Assembly (NCBI GenBank): GCA_965205905.1
Contig: CBDBHZ010000011.1
Span: 558,001-622,000 of the forward strand
Source: JAHZMA01 sp965205905
GTDB taxonomy: Bacteria; Pseudomonadota; Alphaproteobacteria; JABAAW01; JAHZMA01
DNA: 64,000 nt
Direction: 5' to 3'
Positions 9,844 through 20,199 of the stretch are shown piece after piece; within the stretch, counting starts at the first letter, position 1; every line of letters begins with the position of its first letter. A program made the position numbers and the translations under genes. Below the pieces are notes generated by a model. It was given only the letters and a program-made list of their open reading frames with translations. It ran no database searches and was not told the DNA's origin.

Positions 9844-11607
9844 ATGACCACTGGCATAACATCAAAACGATTTAATTGGCGCAATTTATTGAGTTGGCGT
9901 GTATGGCTTCCGTCGATTGTTACATTATTAGCGGTTGGTTTTATCATACAATTACCGTTACTGTCTGAATCGTTTTTTAACAATGCAATACGCTTAATAT
10001 CAGATGATAATTTCCCTGAATATATTGCAAGGCGTTCGGCATATACATCAAAATTGGTAGAGTATGTAGAAAATGATTGGGATGATGAGGATAAGGTGCG
10101 CGGTGTCGGTGGACATGCTGACTTTGAACTCCTTCGCGGCATCAAAGAAAACAGAACTTTTAATTTTTACGCGATTGTTCCTTGGGACGATAAAAGTATC
10201 CCATTGCCTGACACAGAATTTTATGGCGATTATAAAACCGCATTACAGCAAAACCCTGAGATACCTTACAAACTCTTTATCAAAGACTATGATTTATCAA
10301 AAAATGAAATTAAAGAAAATGCGTTGTTTTATCAAAGCTTTGTTCTTGATGTGATGCAAGAAAATTGCGTTACCTGCCATAATAATCACCCCGATAGCCC
10401 AAAAACTGATTGGCAGGTGGGTGATATTGCGGGCTATGTGGGTTTTACTGCAGATGTAACGCCTTATACGACCATTGCAAAAATAACCACCATTTTCATT
10501 ACAATTTTGTTGATTTTTCTATGCATCATTCCAAATATTAGCATGGCACTTTTGCTCAATAGGCTGATGATATCACCAATGGTAAAATTGACGGCCATTA
10601 TGCAACAAGTGATTGAACGCAAACATGGTGGTGCTGTGCCTTATCAAAAACGCAATGACGAAGTTGGTAAAATGGCAAGCGTATTGGCACGGTTAATCGT
10701 GTTTTTTGATGAGCGTGACCACGCATTAGAACAAGAAAATCAACGTCTGCATGAAACGCAAGAAAAATTAGAAGAAAAGGAACGGTTGAAAATCGCGTTT
10801 CAAAAAATGATGGCATCTGCTTTCGCAGATATTAAAAAATCAGTGCAAACAGTTTATGATACCGCGCATACAGTATCGGATAATGCTGATACTGCGACTA
10901 AAAATGTTGACGCAGTGGCGCAAAATATCAAGATTGTCTCTGGCGATATTATTAATGTTGCCGATACGGGCAATCAATTATCAGATAATACCAAAATTAT
11001 CGTGCAAGAAGTTGAAGAATCAAGGCATCATATTAGCAATACAATTTCCCAAACTGAAAAAGCCAATCAGCAAATTAATAATTTATCTCAATCCACTCAA
11101 AATATTGGTGAGGTGGTAAGCCTGATTAAAGATATTGCCAATCAAACCAATCTATTGGCATTAAACGCCACCATCGAGGCGGCAAGGGCGGGCGAAGCGG
11201 GTAAAGGTTTTGCTGTGGTGGCGAACGAGGTTAAAAATCTTGCCAATCAGACCGCACAAGCAACCGAAGAAGTTACCAATCAGATTGAAACGATTCAAGC
11301 TGAAACCAGTGCAACGGTTGAGATGATTGTCTCAATCACCAAAACGATTACCGATACCGAAAAACTATTTCAAAAATTATCGCAAACAGTTGGCGCGCGT
11401 GGCGAAGCGGTCAAAAATATGGCGCAGATTGCTAATGATGGCAATCAAGAAATGCAAAATGTGATTACCGAACTTGCAAGCGTTACCGAAATAGTATCAA
11501 ATTCAGGCAAGGTAACAGAAACATTGTTTGAGCAGGTTGAGATATTGCAGAATCTTTCAAATCAGTTGAGCGACCGTATCAACGAGTTTGTTGAGCAGCA
11601 TAGTTAG
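9844..11607 (+). CDS. Methyl-accepting chemotaxis protein, haem-type sensor (copy A2)
   Basis: A 587-residue intact receptor, the best guide to the true frame of copy A1. TM1 at about residues 20-38, periplasmic domain with CVTCHNNHPDSPKTDW near residue 176, TM2 near residues 215-237, HAMP, coiled coil and signalling domain. Most changes from A1 lie in the periplasmic part between residues 40 and 160, which suggests drift or change of ligand after duplication. The last residues (EQHS) and the ten-base gap to the next gene are the same as in the first pair. Confidence 0.93.
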   Translation: MTTGITSKRFNWRNLLSWRVWLPSIVTLLAVGFIIQLPLLSESFFNNAIRLISDDNFPEYIARRSAYTSKLVEYVENDWDDEDKVRGVGGHADFELLRGIKENRTFNFYAIVPWDDKSIPLPDTEFYGDYKTALQQNPEIPYKLFIKDYDLSKNEIKENALFYQSFVLDVMQENCVTCHNNHPDSPKTDWQVGDIAGYVGFTADVTPYTTIAKITTIFITILLIFLCIIPNISMALLLNRLMISPMVKLTAIMQQVIERKHGGAVPYQKRNDEVGKMASVLARLIVFFDERDHALEQENQRLHETQEKLEEKERLKIAFQKMMASAFADIKKSVQTVYDTAHTVSDNADTATKNVDAVAQNIKIVSGDIINVADTGNQLSDNTKIIVQEVEESRHHISNTISQTEKANQQINNLSQSTQNIGEVVSLIKDIANQTNLLALNATIEAARAGEAGKGFAVVANEVKNLANQTAQATEEVTNQIETIQAETSATVEMIVSITKTITDTEKLFQKLSQTVGARGEAVKNMAQIANDGNQEMQNVITELASVTEIVSNSGKVTETLFEQVEILQNLSNQLSDRINEFVEQHS

Positions 11608-11616
11608 AGGGTATCA

Positions 11617-13398
11617 ATGATAAAATGGCGCACCATAAGAAGAGGGTTAAATTGGCGGTTTTCAATGCCAGCATTGGTGGTTGGCATGGCAACAATCTTG
11701 AGTATTGTTTTGCCAAATTTGTTTGATACAGGCTATCGGTCGGCGATGCGGTTGGCGGCAGGACATCTTTTTGATTCGCGGTTTGATGGACAAATTTTGT
11801 ACACGAGAATAATGTTGGAACGGATTCAAGGCGATTGGGCTGATGAAGAGCGGGTACGATTGATCAGCAGAGGGCATAGGCAATATGAAGAGCATGTTGA
11901 TCAGCAATTAACAGCTCTTAATAAACAAAGAGAAATAAGTTTTTATCCTATCGAACGTTGGAATGATACGAATGATAATGCGCCAACCAAAGTGCCCGCT
12001 CGCTATGGTGACTATAAAAGTTTTTTTGCTGAAAACCCTGAAGACCCTGAAAATACTTATGCGATTTATTTTGAAGACCAAGATTTATTTACGGGTGAAG
12101 CACGCAAAGGTGCTTTATTTTTAGCAAATATCAGGACTGATGTGATGTACGAAAATTGCGTTATCTGCCATAATAATCATCCTGATAGCCCAAAGAAGGA
12201 TTGGAAGGTCGGCGATTTAGCGGGTTATGTGGTTTATACGATGGATGTGAAAAGCTATGTTGGGGTTGCAAAGCAACTGGCATATGGTATTGCGATTTTA
12301 CTGCTTATTTTATGTATCATTCCCAGCATCGGCATGACCTTCTTGCTGAATCGATTGATGATATCGCCCATGTCGAAGCTGATTGGAATCATGCAAAAAG
12401 TGATAATACGCGACCATGATGGCGAAGTTATTCCCTATCAAAAAAGAAATGATGAGGTAGGGGATATGTCAAACATGCTGTCGCGCTTGATTGTGTTTTT
12501 TGATGAGCGTGACCATACATTAGAGCAAGAAAATAAACGCCTGCATGAAGAGCAAGACCAAGCAGAGCAAAGGGAAAAATCAGAAACAGAGTTTCAAAAT
12601 ATGTCTGTTGCTGATTTTGCTTCTATCAAGCAATCGGTGCAAACGGTTTATAATACAGCACGCACCGTATCGGATGGTGCTGATTCTGCAATTAAAAATG
12701 TTGATAGGGTGGCAAATAATATCACCACAGTTTCGGGCGATATTGCCAATGTTGCCGATACAGGCAATCAATTATCGGATAACACAAAAGTTATTTTGGA
12801 CGAGGTTGAAGAATCAAGAAAGCATATTAGCGATACGATATCCCAAACCGAACAGGCCAATCAGCAGATTGAAAATTTATCTCAATCTACTCAAAATATT
12901 GGTGAGGTTGTAAATCTGATTAAAGATATTGCCAACCAAACCAATCTGCTAGCACTTAATGCCACCATTGAAGCGGCACGCGCAGGCGAAGCAGGCAAAG
13001 GCTTTGCAGTGGTAGCGAACGAGGTGAAAAATCTTGCCAATCAGACTGCACAAGCCACCGAAGATGTTACCAGTCAGATTGAAACGATTCAAGCTGAAAC
13101 CAGCGAAACGGTGAATATGATTGTCTCCATCACCAAAACAATTACCGATACCGAAAAGCTGTTTCAAAAATTATCACAAACGGTGAGTGAACGTGGCGTG
13201 GCAGTCAAGAATATGGCGGATATCGCGAATGCAGGTAATCAAGAGATGCAAGATGTGATTACCGAGCTTAATAATGTAACAGGTGTGGTTACGCATTCAG
13301 GCGAGGTATCGATAGCATTATTTGAACAGGTGGAAACATTGCAAAAGCTTGCAGACGACCTTAATAGCAGAATCGATGATTTTGTGCAGAAGCAATGA
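11617..13398 (+). CDS. Methyl-accepting chemotaxis protein, haem-type sensor (copy B2)
   Basis: A 593-residue receptor paralogous to copy B1, starting with the same MIKWRTIRRGLNWRF. The haem-type motif reads CVICHNNHPDSP here, so CxxCH is kept although Thr became Ile. A four-residue insertion (EDPE) lies before the IYFEDQDLF segment. TM2, HAMP and signalling domain are as in B1. It is the last gene of the array. No cheA, cheW, cheR or cheB is in the window, so these receptors must work with signalling proteins encoded elsewhere. Confidence 0.93.
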   Translation: MIKWRTIRRGLNWRFSMPALVVGMATILSIVLPNLFDTGYRSAMRLAAGHLFDSRFDGQILYTRIMLERIQGDWADEERVRLISRGHRQYEEHVDQQLTALNKQREISFYPIERWNDTNDNAPTKVPARYGDYKSFFAENPEDPENTYAIYFEDQDLFTGEARKGALFLANIRTDVMYENCVICHNNHPDSPKKDWKVGDLAGYVVYTMDVKSYVGVAKQLAYGIAILLLILCIIPSIGMTFLLNRLMISPMSKLIGIMQKVIIRDHDGEVIPYQKRNDEVGDMSNMLSRLIVFFDERDHTLEQENKRLHEEQDQAEQREKSETEFQNMSVADFASIKQSVQTVYNTARTVSDGADSAIKNVDRVANNITTVSGDIANVADTGNQLSDNTKVILDEVEESRKHISDTISQTEQANQQIENLSQSTQNIGEVVNLIKDIANQTNLLALNATIEAARAGEAGKGFAVVANEVKNLANQTAQATEDVTSQIETIQAETSETVNMIVSITKTITDTEKLFQKLSQTVSERGVAVKNMADIANAGNQEMQDVITELNNVTGVVTHSGEVSIALFEQVETLQKLADDLNSRIDDFVQKQ

Positions 13399-13460
13399 TG
13401 TTTCTTGCAGAGGCGCGGGGTATCTCTTGCAGAGGCGGGGTATCTCTTGCAGAGGCGGGG
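13399..13460. repeat. Three tandem copies of a 20-bp unit
   Basis: Directly after the last chemoreceptor stop there are three near-identical units of TATCTCTTGCAGAGGCGGGG; the first differs slightly (TGTTTC..., GCGCGGGG). Each unit contains the small palindrome CTTGCAGAG. G+C is well above the surroundings. Function unknown. Confidence 0.85.
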
Positions 13461-13482
13461 GAATGAATATATTATTTTTTTA

Positions 13483-13526
13483 TTGACACTATATATAATT
13501 AGTGTGTAATAATGATTTTCATTATA
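13483..13526 (+). promoter_or_regulatory. Promoter with overlapping Fur-box-like palindrome
   Basis: TTGACA at 13483-13488 and TAATAA at 13507-13512 (18-base spacer) form a promoter for the following lipoprotein. A palindrome at 13508-13526, AATAATGATTTTCATTATA, overlaps the -10 box and matches 15 of 19 positions of the classical Fur consensus as I align it. Iron-dependent repression is inferred, not shown. Confidence 0.5.
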
Positions 13527-13551
13527 TTATTTATTAAGAAAGAGATAAGAA

Positions 13552-13899
13552 ATGATAATAAAAAAAGTAGTAATGTTGATTTTTTCAACTGTGTTTTTGC
13601 TAGTGCAAGGGTGCTCACCCTATAGTGCAGAAATTTCTCCTAAACCACCAACTCAGGGAGTAAGTAATTTGACATGCAGTCAGATTACTACTGAGTTAAC
13701 AATCATTGATAGCAAATTACAAGAAGCATCAATTGCACAAGATGCACGTGCCAAAAAAGATGTTACGTTAACTTGGGTGGTGGGTTTATTGTTCTTGCCT
13801 GGCTTGCTTTTCTTAATGTCTGAAAATGAACCATTCCAAGTGGCTGAATATAAAGGGCAACGCGACGCTTTAACGATAGCTAAATCCGCTAAATGTTAA
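13552..13899 (+). CDS. Small lipoprotein, function unknown
   Basis: A 115-residue protein with a lipoprotein signal (MIIKKVVMLIFSTVFLLVQG-C): hydrophobic core then lipobox LVQGC, so Cys21 would be lipidated. A second hydrophobic stretch (WVVGLLFLPGLLFLM) lies near residues 82-96, and there are three more cysteines, one at the C-terminus. No family recognised. A possible iron-regulated promoter lies just upstream. AAGAGATAAG precedes the ATG as ribosome binding site. Confidence 0.75.
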   Translation: MIIKKVVMLIFSTVFLLVQGCSPYSAEISPKPPTQGVSNLTCSQITTELTIIDSKLQEASIAQDARAKKDVTLTWVVGLLFLPGLLFLMSENEPFQVAEYKGQRDALTIAKSAKC

Positions 13900-14002
13900 C
13901 CGAATAGTTTGCAAAAGAATGCCTGCTTTATTATAATATTATATGTGGGCATTCTTTATTATAATGCCAGATGATACAAACTGATATGAAAGGAAAATTA
14001 TC

Positions 14003-14302
14003 ATGAAAATACGATTACCAGCGATTCTATGTGCTGCCTTTTTACTGCAAGGTTGCATTTTTGCCAATTTTAATAGCACAGCAACCTCACTGAATGTGCC
14101 ACCAATTGTTGATGGTGAGGGCGTTAAAGAAGGCATGGCAACATGTAAAGCACTGTTCTTTATATTGTTTGTATGGGGCGATTGTTCGGTGGAAACCGCC
14201 ATGAAAAATGGTGATATTACGGAACTGCATCAGGTGAATCAAAAAATAGTCGGTGTGCCGATTTTCTTCGCGAAATTACATACAGTGGTTAAGGGCGAGT
14301 AA
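14003..14302 (+). CDS. TRL-like family lipoprotein
   Basis: A 99-residue protein with lipobox LLQGC after a short hydrophobic signal (MKIRLPAILCAAFLLQG). The remainder fits the TRL-like family, small bacterial proteins with a central GxCxSxxxxFxxGDxSxxxAMKNGxIxxxHxV pattern: here TCKALFFILFVWGDCSVETA then MKNGDITELHQVN. The family is often found near rRNA or tRNA genes and has no known biochemical function. A ribosome binding site (AAAGGAAAA) lies upstream and a clear terminator 30 bases downstream. Confidence 0.8.
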   Translation: MKIRLPAILCAAFLLQGCIFANFNSTATSLNVPPIVDGEGVKEGMATCKALFFILFVWGDCSVETAMKNGDITELHQVNQKIVGVPIFFAKLHTVVKGE

Positions 14303-14334
14303 TAAGCATCATCATAATCACTGATTTTTTGAAG

Positions 14335-14360
14335 GGCTGATAGTTTTATCAGCCTTTTTT
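14335..14360 (+). terminator. Rho-independent terminator
   Basis: Stem GGCTGATA / TATCAGCC-type hairpin with loop GTTT followed by six T. It ends the TRL-like lipoprotein transcript just before the rRNA leader. Confidence 0.85.
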
Positions 14361-14412
14361 ATTGCTCAAAATATTTTTTTATAAAAAATATTGATTATAA
14401 TAAAAAAACCTC

Positions 14413-14441
14413 TTGCAATTATGATAGCGATAGTGTAAAAC
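14413..14441 (+). promoter_or_regulatory. Possible promoter of the 23S-5S unit
   Basis: TTGCAA, 17 bases, TAAAAC, about 285 bases before mature 23S rRNA. It is the best candidate I see between the upstream terminator and the 23S processing stem, but the -10 box is weak. Confidence 0.3.
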
Positions 14442-14563
14442 TCATACTTCTCACATATACATGTGGGTTGTTTCATAAAAGAAAAGATTTACCGTATGCT
14501 GGTATTATTATAATCGGCATTTGGTTTTTTTGTTGTTTGTATGAAACCAGTTTGTTTGACATT

Positions 14564-14694
14564 GTGAATAAATGTTTATTTAACCCAACCAAATTGTGCA
14601 TTGGGCGTGAATTTATCACGCTTGATACAATTTGAGTTTTGAATATAAAATCTAACAAATAACCTTGGTGCTAAGCACTGTTTGTGGTTATTGG
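14564..14694 (+). other. 23S rRNA leader: 5' halves of two processing stems
   Basis: The 19 bases at 14564-14582 are a perfect complement of 17513-17531 beyond the 23S 3' end. The 35 bases at 14660-14694 pair with 17435-17471 with few G-U or mismatched positions. Together they would close a long double helix around 23S rRNA, the usual RNase III substrate. No tRNA gene is visible in the leader. Confidence 0.75.
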
Positions 14695-14701
14695 ATTTTC
14701 A

Positions 14702-17432
<2,731 letters not shown>

Positions 17433-17434
17433 AT

Positions 17435-17531
17435 CCAATAATTCGCAAACAGTGCCTAACACCAAATGTTATACAATTGTAAAATATTAGGTTAGACATT
17501 ATAAAACAAATCTAAATAAACATTTATTCAC
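17435..17531 (+). other. 23S rRNA trailer: 3' halves of processing stems
   Basis: Holds the complements of 14660-14694 (at 17435-17471) and of 14564-14582 (at 17513-17531). The spacer between 23S and 5S has no tRNA gene. Confidence 0.72.
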
Positions 17532-17557
17532 CACTTGAACTACCCTATTAATCAGAC

Positions 17558-17678
17558 GGGGTGGTGGCTCTAGCGGAGGGCATAACACTTGATCCCATAC
17601 CGAACTCACCAGTGAAAACCTCCAGCGCCGATGGTACTGCCGCTTAAGCGTGCGGGAGAGTAGGTCGTTGCCATCCCT
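17558..17678 (+). rRNA. rrf: 5S ribosomal RNA
   Basis: About 120 bases with typical 5S segments: GGTGGTGGCTCTAGCGG at the 5' side, GATCCCATACCGAACTC, GCCGATGGTACTGC, GCGGGAGAGTAGGTCG and a 3' strand GTTGCCATCCC that pairs with the 5' strand. It lies about 125 bases after 23S rRNA and is the last gene of the unit. Ends are approximate. Confidence 0.95.
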
Positions 17679-17698
17679 TCTGAATAATAGGGTTTTTT
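17679..17698 (+). terminator. Terminator of the 23S-5S unit
   Basis: TCTGAATAATAGGG followed by TTTTTT. This arm pairs with CCCTATTAATCAGA at about 17543-17556, on the other side of 5S rRNA (13 of 14 positions), so the same helix both brackets 5S rRNA and precedes the T run. Confidence 0.65.
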
Positions 17699-17794
17699 AG
17701 TCGAAAATAACATCATCTGAATCATAGAAAATTACTGATATATTATTGTCCTCTTGATAGTATTGAGTAACCAAGACACGCATCTCTGCTAACC

Positions 17795-17873
17795 TCGCCG
17801 TCACTCCCTGCCAATGCCGATAGGCATTGACTAAGACAGGGAAACCATATTGGCGGGTAAAACCCGCATTCAA
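17795..17873 (+). repeat. Structured intergenic repeat, family A, copy 1
   Basis: Three predicted helices: CTCCCTG with CAGGGA, hairpin CAATGCC-GAT-GGCATTG, and hairpin GCGGGT-AAA-ACCCGC, ending in ATTCAA. Relative to copies at 20057 and 22121 both sides of the first and third helices have changed together (TTCCGTG/ACGGAA and GCAAAC/GTTTGC there), while spacers such as CCATAT are kept. No coding potential. Confidence 0.75.
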
Positions 17874-18016
17874 AATACTGCCTTTATATTGAATATCTAG
17901 CGATACGCTCCACTTGCGTATTGATTAACCGAAACCCACTCCATCGCTAATATTGAGTATGGCGGGGGGATTATCAAGGCAAGCTAGGCATGAGTATTAG
18001 GTAACAGCGGGGGTTG

Positions 18017-18083
18017 TTAAGGGGGCATTCGCAAGATGGTGGGCTTGACCTCACCATCGAGAAGCGAATTCGCGCCCCCTTAA
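18017..18083 (+). repeat. Structured intergenic palindrome, family C, copy 1
   Basis: A 67-base element: outer helix TTAAGGGGGC / GCCCCCTTAA, second helix ATTCGC / GCGAAT, third helix GATGGTG / CACCATC. Unpaired parts are AA on the 5' side, GAGAA on the 3' side between helices two and three, and TCGC on the 3' side between helices one and two. The region 17700-18250 holds this copy, a family A copy and shorter shared modules (CTAATATTGAGTA, GACGAATCTAACAACAC), and no gene. Confidence 0.85.
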
Positions 18084-18257
18084 ATTATAATGTATCGTAA
18101 AATTCACCTCTGCCAATATTGAGTTATGGTAAGACACGCACCGCCAGAATCAGCAAAGCGTATGTCGCAAAGCCCCCCATATATTAATGTATAGAGACAC
18201 GCTGGATATTGGTATTAACGAATCTAACAACACACCCCGCCCTTGTGTTACACACCC

Positions 18258-18287
18258 TTGACATACACGCAATAGTAGTGTTACGAT
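18258..18287 (+). promoter_or_regulatory. Candidate promoter of the GIY-YIG gene
   Basis: TTGACA, 18 bases, TACGAT, about 40 bases before the start codon. The -35 box is perfect; the -10 box is weak. Confidence 0.4.
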
Positions 18288-18328
18288 GTAGGTCGTATAA
18301 ATCTATAAAATAGGATTAAGAGGTTAAA

Positions 18329-19093
18329 ATGAATGGTTTTTCACAAAAAGTATTAGAAACTATAAGCATTTCAGCAACACAAAGATATTATGTCTATGCG
18401 CTTGTTGACCCCAGAGACAAAAAAATATTTTACATCGGAAAAGGTGAAGGGGAACGCGTTTTTGCCCATGCAAAAGGTGCTGAATTTGAAAAAGATAAAG
18501 ATGATGTTTCTAAAAAAATAGATATTATTCAGCAAATACAAGCAGAAAATAAAGAAGTTGAAATTCTTATCATACGTTATGCACTTAACGAAAACACCGC
18601 TCTTGAAATTGAAGCAACTTTGATTGATTTGCTTTGTTTTGAATGGTTTCAGGAATTTAAACTAACTAATATTCAAGGTGGGCATCATACTTTTGACCGT
18701 GGCATTAAAACCCCCAAAGAATTAGAAATCTTATATGCCGCAGAAGAATTGAAAGACGAAGATTTTCAGCATTCTGTTTTAGCGATTAACATTAATAGAA
18801 CCTACCAACGTGGTGATGATTTATATGAGGCAACTCGAAAATCTTGGGTGCTTTCAAAAGAGAGAGCAGAGAATGTTGATTTTATTTTTGCAGAATATAG
18901 AGGGATTTGTCGTGCAATTTATAAGGCTGAAAGATGGCTAAAGGATAAAAAACTAAGAAATAAAAGACAACGTTATCTTTTTGAGGGTAATGAAGTAAAA
19001 GATGAGGAAATTACAAAACTTTATCTTAATAAAAAATTGCCAGCTAAAGAGCAAGGGCAGGCAAACCCAATACAATATTATAATAGTAAATAA
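18329..19093 (+). CDS. GIY-YIG nuclease-domain protein (LEM-3-like)
   Basis: A 254-residue protein. Residues 20-37 read YYVYALVDPRDKKIFYIG, followed by KGEGERVFAH, which is the GIY-YIG core in the LEM-3-like subgroup; a conserved Glu (EIEATLIDLL) follows near residue 95. The C-terminal half (AININRTY...LYEATRKSWVLS...YRGICRAIYKAERW) resembles a small beta domain often fused to this nuclease in bacteria, where a role in binding nucleic acid is suspected. Enzymes of this class cut one DNA strand. RBS AAGAGG lies 7 bases upstream. It stands alone and is flanked by structured repeats, in an accessory region; a defence or repair role is possible but not shown. Confidence 0.8.
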   Translation: MNGFSQKVLETISISATQRYYVYALVDPRDKKIFYIGKGEGERVFAHAKGAEFEKDKDDVSKKIDIIQQIQAENKEVEILIIRYALNENTALEIEATLIDLLCFEWFQEFKLTNIQGGHHTFDRGIKTPKELEILYAAEELKDEDFQHSVLAININRTYQRGDDLYEATRKSWVLSKERAENVDFIFAEYRGICRAIYKAERWLKDKKLRNKRQRYLFEGNEVKDEEITKLYLNKKLPAKEQGQANPIQYYNSK

Positions 19094-19125
19094 TTGATTT
19101 TTTAACAGAACGCACTCCTCCGCCG

Positions 19126-19497
19126 TCATTCCACTATCTGAAACGCGATGCCTAAATGATTTGCAACCGCCTCTATTTGAATTTCATATTTGCCTTTTTT
19201 GCTATCGGTATCAAAAATTACGACCATCGGTTTTTTGCCTGTTATAATTGAAAAAAATACGGCTTGCTGAATGCTATCAATACTGCTCCGCTTATCTAAC
19301 CCGCCTTCGATAACATGAGTATCGGTTTCGCAATCAACAATCACATAATATACGCTATAATATTGCCGTGTTTCGCGCTTGCCACCCAATGAATGACAAA
19401 AAATATCGTTGTAATCATTTTCACTTTTTGCAACTCTATCCGCATAGGCATGTTGCCAAATAGATAATAAAACAAGCAATGAGAGTAATAGCTTCAT
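19126..19497 (-). CDS. Exported protein of unknown function
   Basis: About 123 residues from ATG 19497, giving a signal peptide MKLLLSLLVLLSIWQHAYA. The mature part has two cysteines (IFCHSLGG, VIVDCETD) and the pattern DTHVIEGGLDKRSSIDSIQQA, then KPMVVIFDTD. An acidic-Glu-Lys arrangement of this kind (D...E...D-K) recalls compact nuclease folds, but I cannot assign it. The frame is open 12 codons upstream. Convergent with the GIY-YIG gene. Confidence 0.55.
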   Translation of the reverse strand: MKLLLSLLVLLSIWQHAYADRVAKSENDYNDIFCHSLGGKRETRQYYSVYYVIVDCETDTHVIEGGLDKRSSIDSIQQAVFFSIITGKKPMVVIFDTDSKKGKYEIQIEAVANHLGIAFQIVE

Positions 19498-19544
19498 TCT
19501 ATTATTTTTGCCATTATACATTCCCAAATTCATTATTTAACAAT

Positions 19545-19575
19545 AAAAAAGCTACTAGGAAGCTCCTAGTAGCTG
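19545..19575 (-). terminator. Hairpin with T run, minus strand
   Basis: Perfect 11-bp hairpin AGCTACTAGGA-AGC-TCCTAGTAGCT with six A on its left (six T on the minus strand). As a terminator it would stop leftward transcription; no minus-strand gene lies to its right, so it may be a remnant or protect the exported-protein gene from read-through. Confidence 0.5.
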
Positions 19576-19932
19576 GGAATTAACAACCGTTGATAAGATA
19601 AAAACGGCGCGATGCTTTTTGGCGCAATATTAAAAAAACATGGCGCTTGGACATCTAGCACCGCTTCCCAGCCAAAGCTGAGAAATGGCGCATCTTTGAC
19701 GCAAAAATGTTAGGTAAATGCGTCAATACGATTGATGCAACCGTATCTTATCAGGAGTTGTTAAGCCCCACGCCTGAAGATAATTCAAACGATAGATTAT
19801 TATATAGAGTGTGTGAGAGGAATGCAAGAGGTTTTATTGAGTATCCTGACACGCACGATATGAGTATTAAGCACAGCGGGTGGGGGTATTATCAAGGCAA
19901 GCACTGCATCAATATTGAGTATAGCGGGGGGC

Positions 19933-19993
19933 ATGGGGGGTCATTTTTGGCGATGGGCTTGCCCTCATCGCCTACAAAATGTCGTACCCCCAT
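19933..19993 (+). repeat. Structured intergenic palindrome, family C, divergent copy
   Basis: Outer helix ATGGGGG / CCCCCAT, second helix CATTTT / AAAATG, third helix GGCGATG / CATCGCC, apical GGCTTGCCCT close to GGCTTGACCT of copy 1, and TCGT where other copies have TCGC or CCGC. The internal loop differs (T and TAC). The open frame at 19707-20000 runs through this element and is not considered a gene. Confidence 0.65.
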
Positions 19994-20056
19994 ATATTAA
20001 TGTGTGGAGGCAGGCACGGTTTTTGTGCTGACGAATCTTGAAACGCACTCCTCACT

Positions 20057-20132
20057 TTCGTCGTTCCGTGCCAATGCCGATAGGCATTGTAAGAGATACG
20101 GAATCCATATGGCAAACAAAGTTTGCTTTCAA
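20057..20132 (+). repeat. Structured intergenic repeat, family A, copy 2
   Basis: Helices TTCCGTG / TACGGAA, CAATGCC-GAT-GGCATTG, GCAAAC-AAA-GTTTGC. It follows a family C copy by about 65 bases and precedes the PD-(D/E)XK gene. Copy 3 is the inverted relative at 22121-22204. Confidence 0.78.
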
Positions 20133-20199
20133 ATTGCCACTTTATGTGTTAGGTATAGCAAGGAAATTTTTTAAACACACTGAATTAAAATAAGAGTGA

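Larger units (their letters stand above)
6096..13398 (+). repeat. Tandem duplication of a promoter plus A-B chemoreceptor unit
   Basis: The stretch 6096-9721 and the stretch 9764-13398 have the same order: promoter, A-type receptor, ten-base gap with identical TAGAGGGTATCAATG junction, B-type receptor. Each unit is about 3.6 kb. Signalling halves are nearly identical in all four copies, while periplasmic halves differ, so a duplication followed by divergence, perhaps with conversion of the 3' halves, fits best. Confidence 0.85.

Noticed and set aside
14361..14700. A 16S rRNA end or tRNA genes in the leader of 23S
   Set aside because: No anti-Shine-Dalgarno end of 16S and no cloverleaf with TTCRA arm is visible; the stretch holds only leader stems.
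19707..20000. A 97-codon open frame
   Set aside because: Its second half runs straight through a family C palindrome and linked repeat modules; composition and lack of a ribosome binding site argue against a gene.
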